Source: Arthrobacter sp. MA-N2 | GTDB taxonomy: Bacteria; Actinomycetota; Actinomycetes; Actinomycetales; Micrococcaceae | Reading direction: 5' to 3' | Assembly: GCF_000517125.1 (NCBI RefSeq) | Contig: NZ_KI912157.1 | Location: 92,979 to 156,978, forward strand | DNA: 64,000 nucleotides | In this document: in pieces, positions 8,867-16,904 of the stretch | Layout: each line of letters begins with the position of its first letter | Position numbering within the stretch: the first letter of the stretch is position 1 | Notes under the pieces: generated by a model | The model's input: only the letters and a program-made list of their open reading frames with translations | The model's database searches: none | Told to the model about the DNA's origin: nothing | Position numbers and translations under genes: made by a program

Positions 8867-9844
8867 GGTTTCGACCCGTTCTACTGTCAGCCCGGTATCG
8901 CCGGAGCTCATGAGAAGGGCGGGGTCGAGGGCGAGGTGGGGTGGTTCCGCCGCAACCGGCTCTCGCCCATGCCTGTCGCTGAGTCTCTGGATGAGCTCAA
9001 CGACCGCATCCGGGCCTGGGAAGCCCTGGACGATGCCCGGCGGATCAATGACAGGATCCGCACCATCGGCCAGGACCTCGCCGCCGAGCAGCCGCTCCTG
9101 GCGCCGCTGCCGGCAGAGGTCTTCGACCCGGGCCTTGTCCTGACACCGCGGGTGGACCGGTCCTCGCTGATCACCGTGCGGATGGTGAAGTATTCCGTCC
9201 CGGCCCGGTTCATCGGCCGGAAAGTCCGGGTGTCCCTGCGGGCCTCCGAGGTCGTAGTGTTCGACGGCCGCACCGTGGCCGCCAGGCATCCGCGGATCGT
9301 TGCCAAAGGTGGGCAGTCGGTGCAGCTGGATCACTACCTGGAGGTCCTCAAGACCAAGCCCGGTGCGTTGCCCGGTTCCACCGCTCTGGCCCGGGCGCGG
9401 GAGTCCGGGACGTTCACCAGTGCCCATGAGGCGTTCTGGGCGGCGTCCCGCCGGGTCAACGGCGATGCCGACGGCACCCGTGAACTCATCGACGTGCTAC
9501 TGCTCCACCGTTCCATGTACGCCGCCGATGTCCAGGCAGGGATCACCGCGGCGCTGGGGGTGGGGGCTGTCAGTGCCGATGTCGTCGCAGTCGAAGCCCG
9601 CAGACACGCAACGGTTGCTTCCGGGGGTGGGTCCGGTTCGGACCGACATCCCGGTGCTCACGATGAAGTCAATGTGCAACGGGTTGTCAGTCTCACCCAG
9701 CGCCGGCTCATGGACCCGGCCGCCGTCATCGCAGGGCTCCCGCCGGACACACGGCCCCTGCCATCGGTCAGCGCCTACGACGAGCTGCTGGCCAAACGCA
9801 CCGAACACCCCGCAGGAACAGCGTCGAAGGAGAACATCTCATGA
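8867..9844 (+). pseudogene. istA: IS21 transposase IstA, C-terminal part
   Basis: IstA sequence resumes at GFDPFYCQPG and continues through the catalytic glutamate region (GAHEKGGVEGEVGWFRR) to the family's C-terminal DNA-binding part (MVKYSVPARFIGRKVRV, LDHYLEVLKTKPGALPGS). It has no start codon of its own; the open frame upstream runs out of frame through the TnpB gene. The stop overlaps the istB start (ATGA at 9841). Translation of istB may therefore depend on reinitiation. Confidence 0.9.
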
Positions 9845-10425
9845 GTCCCACCGCACCGGCCACCACCATCACGCCGACCCTGCGCCGGCGGCGCGGCCTG
9901 ACCGAACAGGCCGCCGTCGCTGCCGTGGACCAGGCCTGCCGCCGGCTGCGCCTGCCCACGGTCCGGGCAGTCCTGGACGAGGCCCTGAGCGTCGCCGGCA
10001 AAGAACAACTCAGCTATCAGGGGTTCCTGGCCGAGCTACTGCTGGCCGAGTGTGATGACCGGGATCGGCGCTCCTCCATCCGCCGCGTCAAAGCCGCCAA
10101 CTTCCCCCGGGACAAGTGGCTCGGGGATTTCGACTTCGACGCCAACCCGAACATCAACCCCGCCACCATCCACACCCTCGCGACCGGGGACTGGATCCGC
10201 AAAGGTGCACCACTTTGCCTCATCGGGGACTCCGGGACGGGAAAATCCCATCTACTCATCGGCCTTGGCACGGCCGCGGCAGAGAAGGGCTACCGGGTCA
10301 AATACACCCTGGCGACCAGGCTCGTGAACGAACTCGTCGAAGCCGCCGACGAAAAGATGCTGGCCAAAACCATCGCCCGCTACGGCCGCGTCGACCTGCT
10401 CTGCATCGACGACCTCTTGTCTTAA
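9841..10425 (+). pseudogene. istB: IS21 helper ATPase IstB, N-terminal part (interrupted)
   Basis: IstB is the AAA+ regulator that loads IstA-bound ends onto target DNA. This part contains the N-terminal domain (EAALSVAGKEQ-like region: DEALSVAGKEQLSYQGFLAE) and Walker A (GDSGTGKSH). Authentic sequence ends inside Walker B, at LLCIDDL (10414-10416). The next codons (Leu-Ser-stop) come from element B. The rest of the protein lies at 14912-15154. ATP hydrolysis is lost in this fragment. Confidence 0.9.
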
Positions 10426-10441
10426 GAGTCCGTGGCTGAAG
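10417..10441 (+). repeat. Element B left terminal inverted repeat
   Basis: TTGTCTTAAGAGTC then CGTGGCTGAAG. The reverse complement of 14881-14905 is the same except C to T at the fifteenth base and A to T near the inner end. The stop codon of the HEPN-like gene falls inside it. Confidence 0.88.
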
Positions 10442-11507
10442 CAGCCCCCGCGAGGGAGGCGAGGGCATGGTCAAGATCTGCCACTGGATGCTTTGCGTGC
10501 TCGCTAAGCCAGGTCAAGATGGGCACCAGGTAGAAGTTTAAGATCCATGTCCTAATGTCCAAATCGAGCTTCGCAGCGTCGCGGGCGACTCCCGTCGAGG
10601 GGTCCCGCATGAGTCCACCGTGGGCGTAGTCGGATCGCGCGTCGTACCAGTCCATTAGCTGGATCCATTCCAGACACAGCCGCTCGGTCGTATCTGTCCC
10701 GTTCACGAGCTTCTTCAGAATCGTTCGGTGGCCGTTGTCCGCGGGGTCCTGCTTTAGCGCCTTGCAGATGTTTCGGTCGCGTCCGCAGAGAGAGTCATTT
10801 AGCCGACCACAACCGAAGAACGCACCGCGGCGGGCAAAGTGAAATGTCTGCGCACTCGTGGAACGGTCTGTGATCATGGCTTCCAAGGCTTGGACCCAGT
10901 GCATCACGTTCACGCTGTGGTTAAGCCCGATCAGAGCCTGGGACATGAGCTCTATTCCAACCGCAGCCTTGCTTTCAGCGCCCTCCGACGGAGTCAGGGT
11001 GGCTATGGCATCCGATGCAAAGGCGAATGCCTTTGACGATCGAAATTCCTCGAGAATCTTTTCCGGTATCTCCACGCCTAGGACATGACCGTCCCTGTGC
11101 CAGCCCGGGGTGACATGTTCCCGTGTGCGTTGCAGAAACGATGTGTTGGCTGTCGACGTCTGCCCTGGGAGCCCGAACGCTGGATGAGCTGCTCCCATCC
11201 GTCCCTGATAGTGATAGAAGAGGCGCAACAAATGGATGGCATTATCGGTCAAGGAAAAGGCTTCATCGCGTGAGTTCGCGGAAACCTCATAGAACGAACT
11301 CGCTGCGAGGTCCTCTAGAAATCTGCTGTGCCGCTCGTGTTGATGCTTGAATTTGTCGAGGCCAGGATCCAACGGGGGAATCTTGTTCGGCGCGTCGGCG
11401 CCGGGGATGAACGAGCCGGCTCCGATCTTGATCGCTGAGGAAATACGTAGCCCTTCCACGGGGAAGTAGAAAACAACGTCATCTCCGGGCTGTTCGCTTT
11501 CGACCAT
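10422..11507 (-). CDS. HEPN-like protein, cargo of element B (possible defence RNase)
   Basis: This is a 361-residue protein with no certain family name from reading alone. Near its C-terminus is LMDWYDARSDYAHGG, with Arg291 and His296 in the RX4-6H spacing of HEPN ribonucleases. About 80 residues earlier is a helix-rich stretch (HWVQALEAMITDRSTSAQ, then FHFARRGAFFG). That pairing is typical of the Apea-like HEPN domain found in some anti-phage proteins. The N-terminal 200 residues have no motif I recognise. It is the last gene of element B, on the same strand as the recombinase genes and 93 bases beyond TnpB. An RNase role in defence or element maintenance is inference. Confidence 0.72.
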   Translation of the reverse strand: MVESEQPGDDVVFYFPVEGLRISSAIKIGAGSFIPGADAPNKIPPLDPGLDKFKHQHERHSRFLEDLAASSFYEVSANSRDEAFSLTDNAIHLLRLFYHYQGRMGAAHPAFGLPGQTSTANTSFLQRTREHVTPGWHRDGHVLGVEIPEKILEEFRSSKAFAFASDAIATLTPSEGAESKAAVGIELMSQALIGLNHSVNVMHWVQALEAMITDRSTSAQTFHFARRGAFFGCGRLNDSLCGRDRNICKALKQDPADNGHRTILKKLVNGTDTTERLCLEWIQLMDWYDARSDYAHGGLMRDPSTGVARDAAKLDLDIRTWILNFYLVPILTWLSEHAKHPVADLDHALASLAGAASATDS

Positions 11508-11600
11508 GGATGAACCCTAGCGCGCCGGCGGACGGACCCATCCAACGCCGGACCGGGCAGGAACGTCCTGTGGCCGGTGGGTGCGGGGCCGCACGGACTC

Positions 11601-13769
11601 TTATCCGGCTGATTCGAGGGCGTGGGCTACGTCGTCGTCGAGTTCTTGGGCTCGGTGGAGTGCACTGCGGAGCCGTTCGATCTCGAGCTCCCGGGCTGCG
11701 ATCTGTCCTGAGGGTTCTCCTGTTTCGCGTGCTTTGGCCAGGGCGCGGGTGTGGGAGGCGATCATTCGGCGAAAAACGGGTGCGGCGGATTTCTTTGGTT
11801 GCGCGTGGGTGCATCCGAGGCAGACGAGACCGCGGCTGCAGTGCTCGCCTGTCGGTAGCGCGCAAAGGTGTGTGCCCATGTCACGGAGGCTGCAGCTTGC
11901 GCTGAATGCTCTCCATTCCTCGGCGGTTGGTGCCCGGAGCGCGGCGTCGTCGTAGATGTCTGTGTAGAGTCCGCGCATGCTGGCCCGGTAGCCTTCGACG
12001 ATGGTGTCGGGGTAGGTCTTGGCGTAGATCATTACTGTGTCGATGCCGGCATGGCCGAGCAGGGCCGCGATGACGTGCACCGGGGTGTTGTTATTCAGGT
12101 GTTCCGTGGCGAAAGCCCGCCTGCAGTCGTGTGGAGACAGCCGCAGCGGTGCCCCGTCCGCGTGCCGCGCGCCAGCTTCTACTGAGAGTGCTTGGAGCCG
12201 TTGGCGCACTGCCTGGATCGACATCGCGCTTGGATGGCCTGACCCCTGCAGCAGGTATGGAGCGGTGGGCAGTGGAACTTTGGCGCTCTCGTCACGGCGG
12301 TCGCATGGCGGCACTGCATCGGAGCGGTAGAACCCTTTGACGTGGGCGATGATTTCGGCGATCACGCGCCCGAGGCCGTCGCCGATCGGGATGACCCGTG
12401 CCCGGTCGTACTTCGACGGCTTGATGTGGAGCATGTAGTAGACCCGGCCGTCGGGAAGATGGCGTTTGAGCACGTCGAGCGTCGTTAGCTCACACGCTTC
12501 TTCGACCCTCAGACCGCTGGTCAGGAGCAGTTCGAGCAATGCCCAATCCCAGAACCGGTCGCGTTCGGCCCTTAGGGCTTTCCGGTCGCCCGGACCGGTC
12601 TCGAGCTGCTGTGCGGCTTCGTGCCAGCGGCGCAAAGCGAAAGCGCGGATGTTCGGGATCTCGCGGCTCAGGTCCATTACCGTTGCTGTCATTCGTGCCG
12701 TGGTTCGAGCCCGTGCAGCGGCGAACCCACCATCATTAAGATCGTGCGTCGTCAGCGGGACCACTGTAGGCACGTGGCCAGCGAGCTCGGAGCCTGGTTC
12801 GGTGCCCCACGTGCACAAGTCGGTGAAGAACGACCGGACATCCACAAGCCAGTCGTAGGTGGTTGTCCGGTCGGCAGTGCCCTTCGTTGCCGTGCTCCGC
12901 TGGACGGTTCGGGCGGTAGCCAGCGCCCAGGGCACGAATCCGCGTGCGTGCCGCGGAAGGACGTTCCGGCACTCGGTGACCTCGGGATGTTCTTCCCTCA
13001 GGTATTTCCAGAAGTAGGCCAGGGAGCGGATCTTCGTCCGGAGCGTGCTGTAGTTGGCGCTGATGCGCTGTGAGTAGGCATTCATGTAAGCGACGGTGAC
13101 CGCCTGGAATGGCTCCGGAACACCGGCTTGAACCAGTTCCGGGATCGATCGGGGAGGTCGCGCCTTATGGCGCGTTGTGCCGCGTCGCGGCGACCGGTCG
13201 AAGACGCCAAGCAGGCACAACGCCGCATCCAGAATGTCGGTGCCGTTTGCACCTTTGCTGGGTATCCGCAGGTCATCGTCGGTCAGCTCGGACAGGCTGT
13301 CGTAGTCGCACGCGACCATTAGCCGCAGGGCAGTGCGGACCGCCCTTGACCGCCCCTTCGGCGACGCCCATGAGATCTGCCCGCAGGCAACAATCAGGCG
13401 CTCCCTCGCCTGCCGCAGCGGATCCTCCGGTGGCAGGACCCGCACCCAAGTCTCGACTCTCACGGCGGCTGCCATGGCCCAGCTCGGGCGCACGAATCGT
13501 CCCATAAACAGCGCCCTGCCACGTTCGGGCGAGTGTCGGATGAGATCCGGTTCGATGACTTCCCACCATTGCTGCAGCGTCGCACACCCAGCAGGCGGAG
13601 ACTTCAGGAGCCGTTCAGTCGCCTGGCGGGCCTCACGCCGACGCCGCGGATCCCACTCCCACGATTCGATGGCCAGAACCACCGGATCCATCACCACTTT
13701 GGGATCGAACGGCTCATTCCTGAGCTCCCGGGCCGGGCGCATCCCGGTCCCCGAAAGCGCCTCCATCAC
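11601..13769 (-). CDS. Large tyrosine recombinase, TnpB-like (element B)
   Basis: This 722-residue recombinase has its catalytic domain in the C-terminal half. The motifs in order are TSGLRVEEACEL (Arg), IKPSKYDRARVIP (Lys), SPHDCRRAFATEH (His and Arg), LLGHAGIDTVMIY (His and the Tyr nucleophile). A Cys/His-rich segment follows (CALPTGEHCSRGLVCLGC), with a charged coiled C-terminus (RELEIERLRSALHRAQEL). The arrangement is the same as in the element A TnpB-like protein, but the two sequences are clearly divergent. Its ATG overlaps the stop of the TnpA-like gene (ATGA at 13766-13769), so the two are translated together. It appears intact. Confidence 0.87.
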   Translation of the reverse strand: MMEALSGTGMRPARELRNEPFDPKVVMDPVVLAIESWEWDPRRRREARQATERLLKSPPAGCATLQQWWEVIEPDLIRHSPERGRALFMGRFVRPSWAMAAAVRVETWVRVLPPEDPLRQARERLIVACGQISWASPKGRSRAVRTALRLMVACDYDSLSELTDDDLRIPSKGANGTDILDAALCLLGVFDRSPRRGTTRHKARPPRSIPELVQAGVPEPFQAVTVAYMNAYSQRISANYSTLRTKIRSLAYFWKYLREEHPEVTECRNVLPRHARGFVPWALATARTVQRSTATKGTADRTTTYDWLVDVRSFFTDLCTWGTEPGSELAGHVPTVVPLTTHDLNDGGFAAARARTTARMTATVMDLSREIPNIRAFALRRWHEAAQQLETGPGDRKALRAERDRFWDWALLELLLTSGLRVEEACELTTLDVLKRHLPDGRVYYMLHIKPSKYDRARVIPIGDGLGRVIAEIIAHVKGFYRSDAVPPCDRRDESAKVPLPTAPYLLQGSGHPSAMSIQAVRQRLQALSVEAGARHADGAPLRLSPHDCRRAFATEHLNNNTPVHVIAALLGHAGIDTVMIYAKTYPDTIVEGYRASMRGLYTDIYDDAALRAPTAEEWRAFSASCSLRDMGTHLCALPTGEHCSRGLVCLGCTHAQPKKSAAPVFRRMIASHTRALAKARETGEPSGQIAARELEIERLRSALHRAQELDDDVAHALESAG

Positions 13770-14890
13770 CGCTGCCCCTGCAAAGAGTCCAGGGCCGCGA
13801 TGGTCTGCGGCGAATAGGCGAACGCATACCGCTCCCCGGCGTGCACGACGTCGAGGTGAGCCCTGCGCTGCCGGCGCGCGGTCTCGACAAGCGCCTCCAA
13901 CATTGCCCGTTCGTCGACATGTGCATACTCATCGACGGTGGTGGAGATACTACGATGCCCCAAGATCTCCTGGGCCACGTGGGGGCCCGCGACGTCGACC
14001 AGCATCTGCGCAACAGTATGACGGAGCATGTGCGGAGTCGCGTGCACTCCGATCCGTGCAGTGGCCGCCCGGAACGCAGCCTCAAACGCCGGGTAGGCAA
14101 GTGGCCGGCCGGCCGCCTGACGGCGGCCTACCCACAATGCCTGCGTTGAGGTCTTGCCCCGCTCATCGGTGAAGTATTCATCCAGCAGCGGCCACCAGTC
14201 ATCGGTCACGGGCACCCGGTGCTCGTCCCGTGCACCTTTGAGCAGGACTGTGATCGTGCGGCGACGCCGGTCGACATCGCAAAATCGCATTCCAAGAACA
14301 CCGTGTCGGCCGTGCTCTCCGCTCCAGTCGCCGATCCGCTGGCCCGTGCGGAGCAGGAGCGTCACGATTGCCCGATCGCGGGCGCAGGCCTGCGCCACGG
14401 CGATCCTTTCGGCGACCGCCGGGTCGAGGTCCTTCGGAAGCACGCGAGGCTCCCGGCGACGGAATTCCAACCGAGCGCCGCGGGTGGGCAGCTCCCGGCC
14501 CCGCATTCCGTGAAGCGGCCCGGCCTCACCGGTCGGGACTGGGTTCTCTCGTTCGCCCCAGCGCCCGCTTCCGTTCTGTCGATCCCGCTGGATCAGGAAT
14601 CCATAGAACGCCGCAAGGGCGGCGAGCCGGTGGTTCACGGTCCGGGCGGCCCTCGGCTGAGCTGACCGGTCAAGGCCAGCTGCGAACGCACCGATATAGT
14701 CGCCGATCAGCGGCTTGGTCACTTCATCCGGCGACTTCGGACTCAGCCATCGTCGGAAGTGTTTCACCCCAAGACCGTACGACCTGACCGTGTAGCTGCT
14801 GCGGCCCATGACAACCAGCCACTCCACGAACTGCTCAACATCATCCACGCACGGCCTCCGATCGTTGATACCGGAAAGCCCATCAGCCAC
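13766..14890 (-). CDS. Tyrosine recombinase, TnpA-like (element B)
   Basis: This 374-residue recombinase has a SAM-like N-terminal domain (SSYTVRSYGLGVKHFRRWL, residues 31-49) and a complete catalytic set: Arg185 (TGQRIGDW), Lys218, His287/Arg290 (HMLRHT), His312 (ILGHRSISTT) and Tyr322. The GTG at 14890 lies inside the right terminal repeat of element B; a shorter version starting further in cannot be excluded. Having the gene begin in the repeat means the promoter lies outside the element or in its last bases, so expression may depend on the insertion site. It is the likely partner of the TnpB-like protein in end joining. Confidence 0.86.
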   Translation of the reverse strand: MADGLSGINDRRPCVDDVEQFVEWLVVMGRSSYTVRSYGLGVKHFRRWLSPKSPDEVTKPLIGDYIGAFAAGLDRSAQPRAARTVNHRLAALAAFYGFLIQRDRQNGSGRWGERENPVPTGEAGPLHGMRGRELPTRGARLEFRRREPRVLPKDLDPAVAERIAVAQACARDRAIVTLLLRTGQRIGDWSGEHGRHGVLGMRFCDVDRRRRTITVLLKGARDEHRVPVTDDWWPLLDEYFTDERGKTSTQALWVGRRQAAGRPLAYPAFEAAFRAATARIGVHATPHMLRHTVAQMLVDVAGPHVAQEILGHRSISTTVDEYAHVDERAMLEALVETARRQRRAHLDVVHAGERYAFAYSPQTIAALDSLQGQR

Positions 14891-14905
14891 AGACTCTTAA
14901 GACAA
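14881..14905 (-). repeat. Element B right terminal inverted repeat
   Basis: Read inward on the minus strand it begins TTGTCTTAAGAGTC, as at the left end. The GTG start of the TnpA-like gene lies within it at 14890. The hexamer GAACTC separates it from the istB sequence that resumes at 14912. Confidence 0.88.
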
Positions 14906-14911
14906 GAACTC

Positions 14912-15154
14912 GGCTATATGGAACTGGACCGCCGCGGCGCCGAACTCCTCTTCCAGGTCCTCACCGAACGCGAAGAGAAGAACTCCATCGCCATCGCAAG
15001 CAACGAATCATTCTCCGGCTGGACCAAAACCTTCACCGACCCTAGGCTGTGCGCCGCGATCGTGGACAGGCTTACGTTCAATGGAGCCATCATCGAAACC
15101 GGGACAGACTCCTACCGTCTGGCACACACCATCGCCCAACAAACCGGAGGCTAG
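14912..15154 (+). pseudogene. istB: IS21 helper ATPase IstB, C-terminal part
   Basis: IstB sequence resumes at GYMELDRRGAELLFQVLTE, directly after the Walker B residues left at 10416. It goes on through SNESFSGWTKTFTDPRLCAA and VDRLTFNGAIIETGTDSYRL, the standard IstB end. There is no start codon at the junction. Together with 9841-10416 it would give an IstB of about 272 residues, the usual length. Confidence 0.9.
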
Positions 15155-15181
15155 CCGGTGCCCTCGGACTACTGATACGAA

Positions 15182-15637
15182 CTATCCGCGAGTGGGATCC
15201 TCGGTAAGGTGCCGATTCCGCGTCTCGATTAGCTTTTGGAGGTAGCGGGCCAGCACCAGCCTCTCCACCAGACGCCCCATGGGGCCGAACGGTGCCGCGA
15301 ACTCGATCCGATCAATCATCGTGGTGCCCGCCGAATCCTGACTGAACTCATGGACGTGCCGGAACCGCCGAAACGGACCTTTGACCTGCTCATCCACAAA
15401 ATAGTTCGGCGACTCCATCTCGGTGATCCGGCTCGTCATGTGAAGCGGAACGCCGAAGTGCCAAGCTCGCCACGTGACTTCCTCACCCAAAGAGATGAGC
15501 CCGGACGTGACGCCGGCAACCGCCTCTTCACGAGACTGCGCCATCGAGTCCTTGTGGGCGTCGATACTCCGGGCACGGTCAAACAGTTCCGATTGGGGCG
15601 TGCTCGTCCGTGTCGTGCACTCAAAGTAAACGGCCAT
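15182..15637 (-). CDS. SRPBCC-family protein, passenger of the IS21-type element
   Basis: This 151-residue protein has the look of the SRPBCC/START-like ligand-binding fold: an N-terminal ECTTRTSTPQSELFDRARS strand-helix, EEVTWRAWHFGVPLHMTSRI, a GPFRRFRHVHEF turn and a long C-terminal helix (PMGRLVERLVLARYLQKLIE). Such domains bind small hydrophobic molecules; no catalytic role can be read. It lies convergent to istB, 27 bases past its stop and within the right IS21 terminus, so it moves with the element. Plain IS21 elements lack such a gene. No ribosome site of note precedes the ATG. Confidence 0.75.
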   Translation of the reverse strand: MAVYFECTTRTSTPQSELFDRARSIDAHKDSMAQSREEAVAGVTSGLISLGEEVTWRAWHFGVPLHMTSRITEMESPNYFVDEQVKGPFRRFRHVHEFSQDSAGTTMIDRIEFAAPFGPMGRLVERLVLARYLQKLIETRNRHLTEDPTRG

Positions 15638-15745
15638 TGTCAGAGTATGGCAGTTCGTTCATGGTCTGCTTGAACATCGGAAGCCAGCCTGCTGCGCCCG
15701 TCACCTCCCGAGGTGGCAAGGTCCAGCACTCAGGCCAGCTGGGTA

Positions 15746-15801
15746 GTGGGTGGTCCTGGATCAGGCCGTCTCAGTGGTCCTGAAACAAGTTGACATACTC
15801 A
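15746..15801 (-). repeat. IS21-type right terminal inverted repeat
   Basis: Read inward on the minus strand it begins TGAGTATGTCAACTTG and ends CAGGACCACCCAC, aligned without gaps to the left repeat. Its outer TGA provides the premature stop of the IS3 OrfB fragment. The CTGGGC target duplication follows at 15802. Confidence 0.88.
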
Positions 15802-16497
15802 CTGGGCATTGAATGATTCGATGAAGCCGTTCTGCCAGGGCGAGCCGGGGTCGATGAACGCGGTGTCGACGCCGGGGGTGTTGCACCACTCGATCAGTGC
15901 CGCGGCGGTGAACTCCGGCCCGTTGTCACACCTGACGTAAGTCGGGGCTGTGCCGGTTTCGGCGATGATGTCCTCCAGCACCGCGACCACGTCGGCGGCT
16001 TTGAAGGACCGGCGCGGAATGACTGCCAGGGCGGTACGGGTGTATTCGTCGATGACATTGAAGAACCGTATGTGCCGCCCGCAGGTGGTCACATCCGACT
16101 GGAAATCAAAGCTGACCACATGCATCGGATACTCCGCTGTGAGGCGCTTCTGCTCCCCGGCGCCGGGCCCGGTCCGGCGCTTCTTCCGCGCCCCGGCTTT
16201 ACAGACCAGACCTTCGTCGCGCCAGAGCCGGCGCACCCGCTTCCTGTTCAGCGCCACCCCGTCCCATGCAGGCTGTGACAGCAGGTGCCATCTGGCCTTC
16301 CGCCAGCCCCAGGCGGGATGCTTCACGGCCACGGCCCTTAGGTCCGCACGCAGCTGGGCCTCCTCGAAGCCCATGTCAGGTTTCTTCTTCCGGAACGCGG
16401 ACCGGTTCTGGCCCAGAAGCGCGCAGGCGAAGCGTTCGGACGCCCCGAACTTCTCCACTGCCATGTGCACGGCACGGCGGCGGGGTTCGGGGCTCAG
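15799..16497 (-). pseudogene. IS3-type transposase OrfB, N-terminal and catalytic part (truncated)
   Basis: The frame holds the DDE integrase core of an IS3 transposase: MHVVSFDFQSDVTT (first Asp), TYVRCDNGPEF (second Asp) and SPWQNGFIESFNAQ (Glu). It also has the upstream HTH_21 region (AVHMAVEKFGASERFACALL, ALNRKRVRRLWRDEGL). It stops at a TGA formed by the IS21 end; the C-terminus is at 4065-4247. OrfB normally joins OrfA by a -1 frameshift, and the two frames overlap here near 16497, where GGGAAAATTC could serve as the slip site. The start given is the approximate junction. Confidence 0.85.
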
Positions 16498-16772
16498 AAT
16501 TTTCCCTTCGCCACCTCGTTGAGGATGTCGATGGCCAGTTCCTTCTCCGCCAGCAGGCGCTTGAGCCGGGCGTTCTCCTTCTCCAGCTCCTTGGTCCGTC
16601 TGGAGGCCTCGGCGTTCTTCTCGGACCCGTACTGATTCAGCCACCGGTACCAGGTCGCCTCGGTGATCTGGAGCTCCTTGATGACCTCGACCATCGGGCG
16701 TCCGTCGTTGAGCATCTTCTGGCCCTGCCGGACCTTGGCGATGACCTGCTCGGGGGTGTGTCTGCGTGCCAT
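16494..16772 (-). CDS. IS3-type transposase OrfA
   Basis: This 92-residue protein from the ATG at 16772 reads MARRHTPEQVIAKVRQGQKM and contains a helix-turn-helix (MVEVIKELQITEATWYRWLN) and a leucine-zipper-like helix (TKELEKENARLKRLLAEKEL). OrfA binds the element ends. TTCCTCCT-type complement (AGGAGGAAAT) upstream gives a good ribosome site. The gene itself is intact, although its OrfB partner is not. The sequence recalls the IS407 group. Confidence 0.87.
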   Translation of the reverse strand: MARRHTPEQVIAKVRQGQKMLNDGRPMVEVIKELQITEATWYRWLNQYGSEKNAEASRRTKELEKENARLKRLLAEKELAIDILNEVAKGKF

Positions 16773-16904
16773 GATTCGTGAATTTCCTCCTGTGTCCATT
16801 CTCGGACACGAAACTCACACAAACACTGGACTACTACCTGGGGACCCAACCAAGGGGTGCCACGTCTTCATCCAACCCCTATATGAGCGAATTAGGGCGT
16901 ACGG

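Larger units (their letters stand above)
10417..14905. mobile_element. Element B: two-recombinase (Tn554-like) element with HEPN-like cargo inside istB
   Basis: The element is bounded by 25-bp inverted repeats, TTGTCTTAAGAGTC being identical at both ends and the next 11 bases differing at two positions. Outside the repeats are the hexamers GACCTC (10411-10416) and GAACTC (14906-14911); the IstB frame continues from GACCTC straight into GGCTATATG at 14912. The first hexamer encodes the Asp-Leu of Walker B, so it is probably the native target, and the second is extra DNA brought by the element, as known for Tn554 transposition. All three genes point leftward (TnpA-like, TnpB-like, HEPN-like) and fill the element nearly end to end. 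Confidence 0.87.
4248..15801. mobile_element. IS21-type element carrying two nested recombinase elements and a passenger gene
   Basis: The element is bounded by ungapped 56-bp inverted repeats that begin TGA, and it is flanked by direct repeats CTGGGC at 4242-4247 and 15802-15807. IS21-family elements make 4-8 bp duplications, so this fits. It encodes IstA and IstB in the usual istA-istB order with an ATGA overlap (9841-9844). istA is broken at 5088/8867 and istB at 10416/14912 by separate elements. Without these and their flanking bases the element would be about 3.3 kb, longer than a plain IS21 because an SRPBCC gene lies between istB and the right end. In its present state neither transposition protein can be made whole. 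Confidence 0.88.
4036..16852. mobile_element. IS3-type insertion sequence, split by an IS21-type element
   Basis: The two ends carry matching inverted repeats: TGGTTGGGCCCCC reading inward from 4036, and TGGTTGGGTCCCC reading inward from 16852, each followed by a version of AGTCCAGYGT. Inside are OrfA and the N-terminal part of OrfB on the right and the C-terminal part of OrfB on the left. Rejoining across the 6-bp CTGGGC repeat (4242-4247 and 15802-15807) restores a continuous frame through FNAQFRREQ. Without the insertion the IS would be about 1.26 kb, normal for IS3. I see no convincing target duplication outside the ends, so the flanks may have been rearranged after insertion. The OrfA/OrfB sequences recall the IS407 group. 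Confidence 0.85.

Noticed and set aside
11601-14890. Reading element B as an integrated prophage or integrative plasmid
   Set aside because: It has no phage structural, replication or conjugation genes, and both ends are defined by short inverted repeats with only recombinase and HEPN-like genes between.
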